NCBI GenBank assembly: GCA_017940255.1
Contig: JAGAZB010000056.1
Coordinates: forward strand, 186,001 to 250,000
From: Treponema sp.
GTDB taxonomy: Bacteria; Spirochaetota; Spirochaetia; Treponematales; Treponemataceae
Direction: 5' to 3'
Length of the DNA: 64,000 nt
Shown here: positions 1 through 11,298 of the stretch, in pieces
Layout of the letters: each line of letters begins with the position of its first letter
Numbering within the stretch: position 1 is the first letter of the stretch
Position numbers and translations under genes: made by a program
The notes under the pieces: model-generated
The model's input: the letters and a program-made list of their open reading frames with translations, nothing else
Databases searched by the model: none
What the model was told of the DNA's origin: nothing

Positions 1-3000
1 CTTTGCTTTTCAAATGCCTTATTTGAATAAGTATTATCACATAATTCTTCTAATCGTAAAGCATTTGTTCCGTTTCTTGTACTTTGTGCATTTGAATCAC
101 TACTTACCCCCCAGCGACTAGTAACAAAATTAAATTTATCGGCCATGTCTCCAGAGTCACCACCAGCTATACCTCCATATGTATATCCATTTTTATCATA
201 TACAAAGGTTGTAGATGTACAGAAGTCTCTGGATTTCATCCAAGTCTGATATGAATTAACTGCATTTTTACGACTATTAGTTCCCATAGGCATACTTGCC
301 CAGAAAGAACCATTTACAAAAGCAAATCCAATCAGATCATTTACAGGATTAATCTTCATTACTGCTTGTTCAATTTTTCCTCCATTTGGAATAGCCGCAA
401 CAGAATTAAACTGCCATACGTCAAATACGACATCGTCGGTAAGATTATTGTTGTTGTCGTTGTTAGGCAGGCGGTTATATGCATAGTTCTTCTTTACGCT
501 ATAAGCACTTTCATTTGAGATTTCATTTTCATAAGAACCATCTGCGTCATTATTATTTAGATTATTGATAGATTCAAAAGTTACATCAGTATTGCTTGGG
601 CTTACTTTGCTGTAATCTTTTCCACTTATAGAAATACTATATTTTGCAGATGTAGATTTTGACGCTGAATCTGCAGATGTTACAAGAGAACTTGCGTTAA
701 CGCTTGTATTTGTTCCAAGGTTGAAGCCCGTAATAATAACAGACTCCCCACCACTAATAGTTTTATCCTTTCCAATTACATACACCGGATAATGTCCCAG
801 TGCGGTTCTGTCAAATACAGAAGGATTAGAACTTTCTATTGAGCTTAGGCTGGTTGTAACTCTTGTGATATATGGAACAACATCCATTGTGTAACTTTGA
901 GGGGTAGATGAATTATCACTATTCTGGCCACGGCTAGAAGCTTCATCATCAACTCTTACAGAGAATTCTACATCTTTTGCAACACCAATTATTTCTGTAT
1001 CAATACTAATTTCCCACTTTACTTTGTGATAACCTTTTGCAACATCAGCGTCAGAAGAATCGGTAATATCAGTTACATTACAAGCTATGCCGCTAGTTTC
1101 CATATTGTTGTCACAAATCCAGTTTCCATTGTCATAATGAGCAACTGAAACATAATCAGAGAATAAACCGTCTATCTTTACCCAAATAGAACTTACATGA
1201 ATATTATCAGATGCCGTTCCCTTCATTGTTATTTTTCCAGAAACTTTATCGCCTGTGCCATAAGGGGCTTGTTTAAGGACATGGTCATCAGGTAAATCGT
1301 TCATAAGTTCAATGTGTCCGTTATCCCTAGAATTCAAGTAAAGGCTGTTATCGCTGCTGCTATTCCAGTACAAAGGCAAAATTTCTGCAGACGGTTTTTC
1401 TATATCAAAATACTGAACATTCAAAGCACAGTCGAAAGAAACATTCAAACTGTTCCAGGTAGAAACCTCACCGCTATTTACCACAGTTCCATCTGTGCTA
1501 TCCCAAATTGTATAATGGAACCAGGTAGGAGCAGCTGCACTACTGTTAGCAGCAAGGCTCTGTACTTGGTCAACCGTAAATGTAATTGGTCCAACAGAGT
1601 GACCTTCGTAATATTCAGAACCTTCAATGTCCTTTAAGTAATAACCAGCGTTACTGCTACCGGCAGCATCTGCGTAATCATCTATACCGTCATTATTCCC
1701 ATCTCCAAATGAAGCAGTTCCCTTTGAAGGAGCACTTTCACTGGCAATTGAAGTCTGGCCACTTGCACCTTCTACATAATATGAATAATACAGAGCTCCG
1801 TTTCCACCCACAATTTCAGGTGTAAATTCAATGGCATCCTTTACAGTCATAAAGGCTGTTCCACCATCAGACTTAGCCTTTTTGTTTCCCGAAACAACAA
1901 GTTTATTTTCAGAATCTGCCAGACCGGTTGCTTTAGTTACAGATTTTCCACCAACAACTCTAGGAAGACCGCCATAATAGAATACATTTTCGTCTGCACC
2001 AGATTTTACTTTAAGCCCCGCAAGACGAGGAGCATTGTTCTGAACTTTGGCGCTAGTTACAGAACCAGAATCATAATTTCCAGCCTTATCAAATACAACA
2101 TAGTGAATTTCAATAGGACCATCCGGAATGTTATTACTGTTTATACTTCCAGCCCAGCGAGTTACTGTATCTGTGGTAGCAAGGGTTTCAATCATGTGGT
2201 CGCCATCATCATCTGAAGTTACACCGTCATAATCATTCTTATAATAACCATAAAGCTGACCATCAGGCCGGTCCGTAAGAGTTATTATATTGCTGCGTGA
2301 ACCAGAACTTTCACTACCTTCTTTATCTACAACATGACCAATTACAAAATAAATATCGCATTTTTCTTCAGGCTCATCCACAAGACTTTCATCTGGAGAA
2401 CCATCAAGAGTGATTAATTTATTACTTACATCATAATTTTCAATTCTATAGATTACACCAGCAATTTTTGCAAGACCACCCGCATGAATGTTTGGATTTG
2501 CATTTTCCAAAGTAACATTTGCACCACTAATTCCACCAGAAGCTATAGTGTCTTTTCGCCACCATAAACCTTCCTCTCCCTTTACAAGCTCAGCAGATGT
2601 TCCTGAATAAGAAAGTGCATTTCCAACTGAATCTTTTTTGATGTATGAATCATAAATCTTTTGAATGCCAGTTATTTCACGCTTAAAGTAGAAAACTGCC
2701 ATCTTAAAGCCACTTTCGTTTCTTCCTTCACTTGCCCCAGACTGAACTGTATAGAAACCATCGCTATTTTTTACACTTGTTGAAATATTATAGTTTGCTC
2801 CGCCTGGGCTTTCCAAAACAGGTGCCTTGTTATCATATCTGTAAGAAATAGTTCTTCTAGAAGGATTAGAATCTTTATCTGTTACATTTATTGTAAATGA
2901 ATCAGAACCAACAGCATCAAGAGTATTATTTCCTATAAGGTATTTAATTCTGTAACCTTTAGTTCCACCTTCATTCCATGTTGCAGCAGTTGCAGAATTT

Positions 3001-6000
3001 GTTCCTATCAAATTATTTGTACCAATAGTAATTGCAGAAATACCAGAATCATCTTCAACACTTCCTTCAAGATACCATTTACCGTTAAGCCACATATTTT
3101 CTGTATATTCTTTTACGGCAGTTACATTACCAGAAGAATCATACTGGCGAAGCATAAGACGTTCGCTGGAACCAATTCTTGGGGCGCCAGAATCCACACG
3201 AATTAAGAAAATATCATCATCACTTGCACTAACATTATTATTTACATCAAGAGCAAATAATCTGATAGCTATAATATTACTTGCATTAGCCTTTTCAAAT
3301 TCAGATTTTCCATTTAGAGAAATATTCCATGTTTGACTAGAACCAATTTTTATACCAGAACGGCCGCTATTACCAATTGTTTCTATTGAATTATATCCAA
3401 GACTAGAAGCATTTTCTGAAAGACTTCCAATTTCTTTTGGAAGCGCTTTTTCTTGCCAATTTTCGGCAAAGCCTACAGAAGGATCATAACTTGGGTCAAT
3501 CTGAATATAAACAGCCTTCAAACCATTTTCGGCACTTGCAGTTCCGGAAACACGAATAATACCGCTAGACAAAGCTGCTGGTCCTGCATAAGTATATCCT
3601 GTTGTATTAGCAGGGGCAGTTGTAGAACTTTCTCCTCCCCATTCATTTTCACTTTTCTGATACCAGTTAATTACACCATCCTCTTCTTTCCACCAGCCAT
3701 AAGTTTCTTTTTGTGGATTAGAAAGAGAAACAAGAGGAGTATCACCATTAGGGTCAATTTTTAAGCAGAAATCATCTTTATATGCTTCATTTCCATATGA
3801 ATCTGTTACAAGGAAATGGAAATAATAGTTTTCTTTTTCAGTATATCTTTGGCCTGCATTAGTTTGACCAGCTTTATAAACCACTGCTCCGTCTGAATTA
3901 ATCTCTACTGTAGAAGTAAAACGAGTTACCAGATACTTTGGATTTGAATCATGGGTGTAGCCTGTACTTTCATCAACAGATATATTATTGCTGGCTCGAT
4001 CAAAATAAAGCTGCCAACTGTATGCAGAAACATTGCTTACAGAAACTGCATCAGCCCATGAATCAGGACGAGCAGAGTCCTTAGTAATCAAGTACTTTAT
4101 AGAAGTACTCTCATCACCACCTTTTAAGCCACCTCGTAATAAGAAACCTTTCAAAATCAGTTGTTCATTTGAATGACTGGTAACTTCAAGTTCTGGAGCT
4201 TCATTATCTATAACAATTGAATAAGTATTTGTTGTTGACTGTATACCATCATCAGCTATAACAATGATATTACGTTTACCGCTAACCATGTTACTTACAT
4301 CAAATGCAATTTCTGTAATTCCAGTAAACTTTGTTTTATCAGAAGGATCTGCTGTAAGTTTTAATGTGCGAGTATATACAGAGTCTGCAAGACTATTTCC
4401 ATCTGAATCTTTATCTTCAACATCTTTTTCAAGACTTACTTTAATGCTTTCAATTCCGTTTGAATCAGAAGCAGCAACCTGAAGATATAACATCCTGTTA
4501 GTTTCATTGCCACCAAATGTTTCTAATGTTTCTTTTGAATAATCAACATATTCGGCACTGGCCTTTCGCTTATATTTTACACCATCTATTGAAGGAGCCG
4601 TTACATCCACTTTTATGTAAATAGCCGAACTTTCTGCACTTGTATAGGCAAGTCTATTTGTTCCATCAGTAACTTTTGGTCCTGCAAGACAAAGACTAGC
4701 ATCTGCTGATGTTACAAAATCTGTTCCACCCTTATCACTTACCTTAAACAAAAGTGTATGACTATCATCTGGAATTCCAGTAATTGTGAACGAAGAATTA
4801 TTTAAAGTTACATCATTCCACTTTAGTTCGCTGCTACTTTCCGACTCTTTTTCTGCATCAAGATTGTAATAGAGTTTAAGCCCTGCAAGTCCATCATCAT
4901 CTTCTACAATTCCTGAAATTATATTTGAAGAAGATTTATACGGATTTTCACTCGTCATTTCCGCAAAAGAAATACCATCCAATGTAATAACCGGGCGGTC
5001 TGAATCCTGGTTCAGAATTAGTTTAACTATATTACCTTCATTATTAGCTGTGATAGCAGAAGGTGTCACAGTTTTTTTTGGCACCATATAAGTTATAGCA
5101 TCATCTCCTGTGCCATCAGGCTTTTCTTCATGATTTTCAATTACAATACCTTCAGAAACTGTGTCCAAATTACAGTTGCCCGCAGTATCCAAAACTACAG
5201 GAACTATATAAATTTCGGTTCCATCTGGAACTCCAGCATCTGACAAAGCAGCTACATCCAAACTAGTTTCCCAGTTTTCACTCGTTCCATGATAAATTGG
5301 TGTCCAGGTCTTATAACCTGTGTAATCAACATAATAACTTACATCTACCGTAGCCACCGCACGGGCATCTGTAACAGTACCGCTTAAAGAAATATTACCA
5401 TTTACATAGTCTGGCTTTGTTATTTTCTTTACCATTGGAGCAGCGTTATCAAGGAAAATACTCAAGTCTGTTGTATAAGTTGTTTTTTTACCAACATTAT
5501 CTTCAATTTCAAAAACAACTGTACCAGTATCTAAGTTTTCTTTTTTAATAGTAACTTTCCACTGGTCACTTTCTCCACTTACAGGATCTGCAGTGATAGA
5601 AGTTTCTCCTGTAAGAGGCTTAATATATTTTACAGATTTAATTCCACTGGCAGTTGAAGAATCGTTTTCATTATATTTATCTTTAATAGTCATAACGATT
5701 GTAACACTGTTACGGCCATTAACAAGTTTCTGTCCAGAAATTTTATCAGCCTCTGTGGAACCATCTACAGAAATAATCGCACCAGTTTCTGTATCTGGCA
5801 TTTCTGTGTCTATGTAAACTTTTGCTATGAGGTCTGTATTATCATTACCCGCATTATCTACAATCTTTACTCTTATTGTATTTTCACCCTGTGCGCCGCA
5901 ATAAACGCTTCCAGAATATTCAGTTTTTCCTGCATTTGGAGTAAGCAGTGTCCATGCAGCAGCATCCGAACTTGGGTCATCAGCTGTTGCTAAAACCTGA

Positions 6001-9000
6001 TAAATACCACTTGTTGCATCAGAAGGTGTTACTTTTATGTTAATATTTTGAGAATTATACCATTTCTTTGTTTGATCTGTGCTATCTGTGTATTTTGCAG
6101 TTGCTGTAACTTCAAGACTACCACTTGGCGAAACAGTATCAATAATTACTTTTTTAGTAATAACTGTTTTGCGTTCGGCTTTATCTGTAGCAGTGATTGT
6201 TAATGTATGAGTTCCTTCAGTAAGTGCAAAAGCCTGACTCCAATCTGAAGGAACAACAACAGCCGGAGAATCAGATGCCTCATACTTTTTCACCTCAGTA
6301 TCACCATCCATAATTACAAGCGATTTTATTCCGTTATTATCGCTTGTTGTTCCAGACAAAGTAAATCCTGCATTACGCACAGGAACATTGTTTACAACCT
6401 GCCCTGTTGCTTCTATTTCCGAACAAGTAAGGCTTGGATCGTTCTTATCAATCCAAACAAATCTTTTTGCTATTTTTTCGTTTCCAACAGCATCTACTGC
6501 ATAAAGACAAACATACCATTTACCTTCATGCAATTTTCCTGTCTCTGCACTTGTTCCTTCAATAAGCTCTTTTGTAACAGTCCAGCTAATAGAGTTACCA
6601 GCTGTTATACTTTCAGCAGTTGAATTATTTTTTATATCATCAGGAAGTGGTTCGTTATCACTTTGAACAAAATATGATTTCAGACTAACAATTCCACTTC
6701 CGTCATCGTTATTGCTGGCAACGAATTTATACGAAGAACCAGAAAGAGAATCTTCTCCACTTAAATCGATATCTGGCGAAGTGAATTCAATTACTGGATC
6801 AGTTGTATCATTATAAACTTTATAAGTTACAGAAGATTCTCTATTTGCTTTGTCTGTTGCACTTATAATTATGCTAACTTCTTCATTTTCTGCTGGTTTT
6901 GAAATAGATGTTGTGAATGAATAAACACTTCCGGAATTTGTGACAGTAACATCATTATAAGTTGTATCTCCAACAGTTACAGTGATATTTCCGTTTTCAA
7001 TTCCATAACTTTCTTCAACACTTCCTGTAATATTTATATTATCATCCGTAACTTTTACATAATTCGTTCCAGAATCAACTAAGTCCCAATCACCAAGCTT
7101 TATATCTTTAATATTTGGCTTTGCCTGGTCTACATAAAAATCATATATTGTTTCTGTAGAAGTGTTTCCAGCCTTATCATAAACCTTTAAATAAAGCTTA
7201 TATTTTCCTTCATAAATTGTGTATTTATTATCAGTTTCTGAATAAGAAATTTCTTTTCCTGCTTCACCAGTGCCAGCCTTTGTTTCAATTGCAAGTCTAA
7301 AATTAGCAGAAGAACCACCGGTAAGAGCGGTTCTGTTATAGTTTGGACTATCTCCATCTTTTACAATAGCATGGCTCAAATAGTCTACACCAAGACCAAC
7401 ATCAGTTACGTTTCCAGTAAAGGCTGTAAGTCCAGAAAGAATATTACTATTTGGCTCCACAAAAACAAGAGCAGGAGCTGTCTGGTCAATCTCTACCGTA
7501 ACAGGAGCTGTTGTAAAGGTCTTTCCAATCTTATCTTTTACTGTGAGTGTATATGTATATTTTGCAGTTTCCAGACCATCTTTTGGCAATAGACCATAAG
7601 ACCAATTTCCAGTTGAACTAGCAAACGTAAAACCTGTTTTTATATCCTGAGAAGTTGTAGTTTTATTTCCATTACCATCAGTAACGGTTTTCACTTCTGT
7701 TAAAACCAGTGCATCACTCACAGCAAGCTGCCAGTCATCACTTGCACTACCAGAAAGTGTAAACTGTTTACCAATATTAAAACTATTATCATCAATATTC
7801 TGACTAGAACTTTCACCATTTGCTTTATATGCAGTAATTTCTGCAATTGGGTCGCCAGTATCATAAGGGAAGACAACAATTTTATCATTGCTCTTATTAC
7901 CAACCGCATCAATTACATAGGCTTTTGCATACTTATAGCCACTTGCACCAAAGGTATTTCCTTCCCCTGCATAATCTGCAAACTTAAGAGAGTATGATTT
8001 TGTCGATGTAGCATCCACTTCATCAGTTTCATTTGTAGGATTTGTGCCATTTGCATCATCACAAACACCAAACTTAATCTTATAAACTGATGGAACAGTT
8101 GAACTGCCGCCATCATCACTAGCTGTAATATCAAAATCAAAGCTTGAACTTTCTGTTTCTTTACCGTCAGCCCCCGGCACTCTTACACTTCCAACTTCAG
8201 GGCGGGCATTATCAACATAAAACTCAGCTGGAATATTCTGTTCGCCTTCCGCATTATTGTTATCATAAACTTTTACAGAAAGGTTATATTTTCCAGTTGC
8301 TAAATCAGCAGGAGGTGTAAGTGTAAAACTATAAGAATCTTGTTCAGAATTATAAGTTTCCTGTGCTTCATTATATCTTACTTTTTCAATTCCAGCAGAA
8401 TCTGTAATTTTATAAGTAAGTTTCAATGGTGTCTGATTTGAATTTATCTTTAAAGACACATTCATTGTCTTTTTAGCTTCATCTGTTATATTTTCTGTAT
8501 TCGTTGTTACATACTTGTTGTCTGTAATCTTTACATCACTAATCTTTGGCGCGCTTGCAGAAATATACACATAAGTTGATTTTATACTAGAATTTCCATT
8601 TTTATCTGTAGCTTTTATAGTGATTTTATACACGCCAGCATATTCAAACACATCTGAAGTGAAATAACAGGTAGATGTCTTGTTTCCGGCTGTAAAGTCC
8701 TTTATTTCACCAGCAATAGCTCCATCCGAAGTTAAAACTTCTACAGAAGCAAGTCCACTGTCGTCATCATCAATAATTGTGAAATATACTTTCTTTAACT
8801 GTAGTAAGGTTTTAGCATAAGTATCTTTGTCAAACTCTGCATCCGCTGAATCATAAAAATGCATCCAGTCTTTTCCCGGAAGAATAACAGGATTATCACT
8901 TTCCTGGCTCACTGTATATGATCCAACAAGAGTTGAACTACTTTCATTTCCGGCCGCATCCAATGCTTTTACTCTAAAATAAACATTTTTGTCGCCAGCA

Positions 9001-11054
9001 GAATTTGAAGCAATTTTTGTAGTATCTACCGAAAGAACATTTATTCCTCTGTACAGTTCATTTTTTCCAGCATATGTTGTGTTTTCAAATACTAAATCAG
9101 TCCAGTTAGTCTGATTTTCACTGTACTGCAGTTTTGAAGTTTCAGAATCTATACCACTTCCGCCATTTTCATCAGAAATATTAACTTTTAATGTTATTGT
9201 GCCATTCAAATAATTAATTCCATCAGAAGCTGCATTATAAGTTTCTGATGAATATTTTTTTGCAATAGGACTAGGCGCACCAAGACTTGCTGTAGGAGCT
9301 TCTACATCGTATGTAACTTTGATTGTAGAAGTTCTTGTAATTCCATCTGCTTCTGCCACAATCTGAATTGTATGAGAAGAAGTATGGAATTGGTCAAATT
9401 TTGACAATGGCACCGGATAGTCAAATGAATGTTCAGTGCCTGCACTGTTATCTGAATAAACAGGATTCTCTGTATCATTGTCTAAGATGATTTCTAAACT
9501 ACCTTCCTGCTCATAAGTAACAGAACCAGAAATATTTACTGTATCAAGGTCATTTGCGATAACTGTTTTTGAATCATAAGGACTGTTATTTTTAGAAATT
9601 GAATAATTTACAGTAGGTCCCGTCCCAATTACAGTACAACGGAAAGCATAATCTGTTCCATCTGGAACAATAACTACATTATTTTCATCCTGGCCTTCAA
9701 CCCATATTTTATAGTTATTTCCCGGCTCAAAAGTTTCAGGAACAGAAGATTCCAGAATATATTTGGAACCACTTTTTCTCTGTTTTGATTCAAGTAAAGT
9801 CTTACTTCCATAAACCGGTGAATCACCAACTAGAGAAACTGTGCAGGCATATATTTTAAGGCTATCTCCAACAAGAGGCACTTCGTCTAAACCAGGCGAA
9901 ACTTCAAACTGAAAAGATTTTCCCTTGGTTAGGCCGTTTGTATATTCTCCACCAGTTTTTGAATTAAAAAAGCTTTCATATTCACTTTTACTTTCACTAG
10001 AAGGCAAGTGCAAATTAGAAAAACCTGTCATTGAGTATGTCGGATTATTCTTTGGATTCAGATTAAAAGAACCCACTTCCACCTTTGAATCAGAAAGAAG
10101 GGTAAGCACACTGGAAGCAGTTGCCTGTCTGGAAGTATCTTGCTGGTAAGTTCCGGCCAGCATGTCATACAAGCCGGTAATTTTATAAGCAGAAATTAAA
10201 TCAGCAATATCGTTGTAAAGATAATAAACAGAAGACTTATTTCCCAGAGTATCGTCTGCAGTCTGAGTTCCGTCTTCTTCATAACGCTGGGCGCCATCAT
10301 AGGCAACAAGGGTAAAATAAGAACTTCGCACGCCTACATCTGTTGTAGATTTGTAAATATCGGCGTAGTAATTCTGCACATTTGCTTCAAACTTCGCAAT
10401 ATCAAGGTTTATTGTGTCCGAAATTTTTGTAAATTCAATTTCTACAGGTTCTTCCTTGCTAGTTTTAAAATTTTTGTCTGAATAAACAGACATTTTCATA
10501 AGAATAACACTATTATCATCAGTAGTTTGTCCAACCAGAGAAAGTGTCTGTCCAAAAGTATCAAAAGAAGAACTGTCAAGAATAGAACTTGGTCTCTGTA
10601 AAACAACAAGTGGCGCTGTATTATCAATCCTTATCTGACTATTCTGACTCGTATTATGTCCTGCAGAGTCGGTTATTTTTACGGAAACAGAATAATCACC
10701 ATCTAAAATGGCATTTTCTGTTGGTGATATAATACACTTCCAGCTTCCCTGGCCAATAGCGTTTTCATTTGTAGTAACCTGGGCTTCAGTTTTGTAATTT
10801 ACTCCATTTGAAGTTGATGTCAAAGTTACTTCAACTGAAGAAATAGTTCCATCATCACTCCAAGAACCCATAATAGGAAAAGAGTCACGAATAACAGATA
10901 CAACATCTGGATTAGGTACAGTGATATTAATTAAAGGCGCCTCAGTATCGACGGCGGCACCAAGACCGATTTCGCAGGTTGTAAAAAAGAGTGCCGCGAA
11001 TGCAGAAATCAAAAAATTGAGTACATACGTATGTTTAGTTGTCATTTTATTCAT
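1..11054 (-). CDS. Giant Ig-repeat surface lipoprotein A (3' end outside window)
   Basis: An uninterrupted frame runs from an ATG at 11054 to the left edge: 3,684 codons with no stop, so the C-terminus is missing. A GAGG ribosome site lies 7 nt before the ATG. The N-terminus is a short charged stretch, a hydrophobic segment and a lipobox-like F-T-T-C (Cys27), so I infer an outer-surface lipoprotein. The body repeats modules of roughly 90-200 residues introduced by motifs such as VDTEAP, IDNTAP, YDVEAP, IDQTAP and VDVTAP, typical of bacterial Ig-like domains. An acidic GDGNNDGIDD segment may bind calcium. It is a full-length paralogue of the next gene (11299-22962), sharing the N-terminal EIGLG/TIGLG start, the asparagine-rich NNDNNNNLTDD segment and the IGFAFVNG motif. 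By that alignment about 330 residues lie beyond the window. The role is unknown; adhesion or surface-layer function is inference. Confidence 0.9.
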   Translation of the reverse strand, partial: MNKMTTKHTYVLNFLISAFAALFFTTCEIGLGAAVDTEAPLINITVPNPDVVSVIRDSFPIMGSWSDDGTISSVEVTLTSTSNGVNYKTEAQVTTNENAIGQGSWKCIISPTENAILDGDYSVSVKITDSAGHNTSQNSQIRIDNTAPLVVLQRPSSILDSSSFDTFGQTLSLVGQTTDDNSVILMKMSVYSDKNFKTSKEEPVEIEFTKISDTINLDIAKFEANVQNYYADIYKSTTDVGVRSSYFTLVAYDGAQRYEEDGTQTADDTLGNKSSVYYLYNDIADLISAYKITGLYDMLAGTYQQDTSRQATASSVLTLLSDSKVEVGSFNLNPKNNPTYSMTGFSNLHLPSSESKSEYESFFNSKTGGEYTNGLTKGKSFQFEVSPGLDEVPLVGDSLKIYACTVSLVGDSPVYGSKTLLESKQRKSGSKYILESSVPETFEPGNNYKIWVEGQDENNVVIVPDGTDYAFRCTVIGTGPTVNYSISKNNSPYDSKTVIANDLDTVNISGSVTYEQEGSLEIILDNDTENPVYSDNSAGTEHSFDYPVPLSKFDQFHTSSHTIQIVAEADGITRTSTIKVTYDVEAPTASLGAPSPIAKKYSSETYNAASDGINYLNGTITLKVNISDENGGSGIDSETSKLQYSENQTNWTDLVFENTTYAGKNELYRGINVLSVDTTKIASNSAGDKNVYFRVKALDAAGNESSSTLVGSYTVSQESDNPVILPGKDWMHFYDSADAEFDKDTYAKTLLQLKKVYFTIIDDDDSGLASVEVLTSDGAIAGEIKDFTAGNKTSTCYFTSDVFEYAGVYKITIKATDKNGNSSIKSTYVYISASAPKISDVKITDNKYVTTNTENITDEAKKTMNVSLKINSNQTPLKLTYKITDSAGIEKVRYNEAQETYNSEQDSYSFTLTPPADLATGKYNLSVKVYDNNNAEGEQNIPAEFYVDNARPEVGSVRVPGADGKETESSSFDFDITASDDGGSSTVPSVYKIKFGVCDDANGTNPTNETDEVDATSTKSYSLKFADYAGEGNTFGASGYKYAKAYVIDAVGNKSNDKIVVFPYDTGDPIAEITAYKANGESSSQNIDDNSFNIGKQFTLSGSASDDWQLAVSDALVLTEVKTVTDGNGNKTTTSQDIKTGFTFASSTGNWSYGLLPKDGLETAKYTYTLTVKDKIGKTFTTAPVTVEIDQTAPALVFVEPNSNILSGLTAFTGNVTDVGLGVDYLSHAIVKDGDSPNYNRTALTGGSSANFRLAIETKAGTGEAGKEISYSETDNKYTIYEGKYKLYLKVYDKAGNTSTETIYDFYVDQAKPNIKDIKLGDWDLVDSGTNYVKVTDDNINITGSVEESYGIENGNITVTVGDTTYNDVTVTNSGSVYSFTTSISKPAENEEVSIIISATDKANRESSVTYKVYNDTTDPVIEFTSPDIDLSGEDSLSGSSYKFVASNNDDGSGIVSLKSYFVQSDNEPLPDDIKNNSTAESITAGNSISWTVTKELIEGTSAETGKLHEGKWYVCLYAVDAVGNEKIAKRFVWIDKNDPSLTCSEIEATGQVVNNVPVRNAGFTLSGTTSDNNGIKSLVIMDGDTEVKKYEASDSPAVVVPSDWSQAFALTEGTHTLTITATDKAERKTVITKKVIIDTVSPSGSLEVTATAKYTDSTDQTKKWYNSQNINIKVTPSDATSGIYQVLATADDPSSDAAAWTLLTPNAGKTEYSGSVYCGAQGENTIRVKIVDNAGNDNTDLIAKVYIDTEMPDTETGAIISVDGSTEADKISGQKLVNGRNSVTIVMTIKDKYNENDSSTASGIKSVKYIKPLTGETSITADPVSGESDQWKVTIKKENLDTGTVVFEIEDNVGKKTTYTTDLSIFLDNAAPMVKKITKPDYVNGNISLSGTVTDARAVATVDVSYYVDYTGYKTWTPIYHGTSENWETSLDVAALSDAGVPDGTEIYIVPVVLDTAGNCNLDTVSEGIVIENHEEKPDGTGDDAITYMVPKKTVTPSAITANNEGNIVKLILNQDSDRPVITLDGISFAEMTSENPYKSSSNIISGIVEDDDGLAGLKLYYNLDAEKESESSSELKWNDVTLNNSSFTITGIPDDSHTLLFKVSDKGGTDFVTSADASLCLAGPKVTDGTNRLAYTSAESSAIYIKVDVTAPSIDGVKYKRKASAEYVDYSKETLETFGGNETNRMLYLQVAASDSNGIESIKVSLEKDVEDKDSDGNSLADSVYTRTLKLTADPSDKTKFTGITEIAFDVSNMVSGKRNIIVIADDGIQSTTNTYSIVIDNEAPELEVTSHSNEQLILKGFLLRGGLKGGDESTSIKYLITKDSARPDSWADAVSVSNVSAYSWQLYFDRASNNISVDESTGYTHDSNPKYLVTRFTSTVEINSDGAVVYKAGQTNAGQRYTEKENYYFHFLVTDSYGNEAYKDDFCLKIDPNGDTPLVSLSNPQKETYGWWKEEDGVINWYQKSENEWGGESSTTAPANTTGYTYAGPAALSSGIIRVSGTASAENGLKAVYIQIDPSYDPSVGFAENWQEKALPKEIGSLSENASSLGYNSIETIGNSGRSGIKIGSSQTWNISLNGKSEFEKANASNIIAIRLFALDVNNNVSASDDDIFLIRVDSGAPRIGSSERLMLRQYDSSGNVTAVKEYTENMWLNGKWYLEGSVEDDSGISAITIGTNNLIGTNSATAATWNEGGTKGYRIKYLIGNNTLDAVGSDSFTINVTDKDSNPSRRTISYRYDNKAPVLESPGGANYNISTSVKNSDGFYTVQSGASEGRNESGFKMAVFYFKREITGIQKIYDSYIKKDSVGNALSYSGTSAELVKGEEGLWWRKDTIASGGISGANVTLENANPNIHAGGLAKIAGVIYRIENYDVSNKLITLDGSPDESLVDEPEEKCDIYFVIGHVVDKEGSESSGSRSNIITLTDRPDGQLYGYYKNDYDGVTSDDDGDHMIETLATTDTVTRWAGSINSNNIPDGPIEIHYVVFDKAGNYDSGSVTSAKVQNNAPRLAGLKVKSGADENVFYYGGLPRVVGGKSVTKATGLADSENKLVVSGNKKAKSDGGTAFMTVKDAIEFTPEIVGGNGALYYSYYVEGASGQTSIASESAPSKGTASFGDGNNDGIDDYADAAGSSNAGYYLKDIEGSEYYEGHSVGPITFTVDQVQSLAANSSAAAPTWFHYTIWDSTDGTVVNSGEVSTWNSLNVSFDCALNVQYFDIEKPSAEILPLYWNSSSDNSLYLNSRDNGHIELMNDLPDDHVLKQAPYGTGDKVSGKITMKGTASDNIHVSSIWVKIDGLFSDYVSVAHYDNGNWICDNNMETSGIACNVTDITDSSDADVAKGYHKVKWEISIDTEIIGVAKDVEFSVRVDDEASSRGQNSDNSSTPQSYTMDVVPYITRVTTSLSSIESSNPSVFDRTALGHYPVYVIGKDKTISGGESVIITGFNLGTNTSVNASSLVTSADSASKSTSAKYSISISGKDYSKVSPSNTDVTFESINNLNNNDADGSYENEISNESAYSVKKNYAYNRLPNNDNNNNLTDDVVFDVWQFNSVAAIPNGGKIEQAVMKINPVNDLIGFAFVNGSFWASMPMGTNSRKNAVNSYQTWMKSRDFCTSTTFVYDKNGYTYGGIAGGDSGDMADKFNFVTSRWGVSSDSNAQSTRNGTNALRLEELCDNTYSNKAFEKQ

Positions 11055-11167
11055 GCAAAAACCTCACGGTTGATGAAAAAAAGATAAACTTTCCCGCATA
11101 TATTCTCGGATTATTCTAAGATTTTCTTAAATTCTTGTTATAATCCTCTTACTAATCATACCGAACC

Positions 11168-11195
11168 ATATTACCACAAGACACAAAACTTTCAA
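11168..11195 (-). promoter_or_regulatory. Candidate sigma-70 promoter of lipoprotein A
   Basis: On the minus strand TTGAAA (11190-11195) is separated by 16 nt from TAATAT (11168-11173). The predicted start lies about 105 nt before the ATG. The other giant lipoprotein gene has the same TTGAAA-N16 spacing. Confidence 0.4.
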
Positions 11196-11212
11196 GAGAC
11201 AAAATCAACAGG

Positions 11213-11261
11213 AAAAAAAAAGGCGGCACTCTACGTATGTTTAGACATACATAAAGTGCCG
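11213..11261 (-). terminator. Intrinsic terminator after lipoprotein B
   Basis: On the minus strand the perfect arms CGGCACT (11255-11261) and AGTGCCG (11224-11230) close a longer imperfect stem, followed by a run of nine T. It sits about 40 nt after the stop of the 11299-22962 gene and separates it from lipoprotein A. Confidence 0.8.
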
Positions 11262-11298
11262 TCTTTCTGAGCATGCCACCCGCGCCAAAGCGGGCAGT

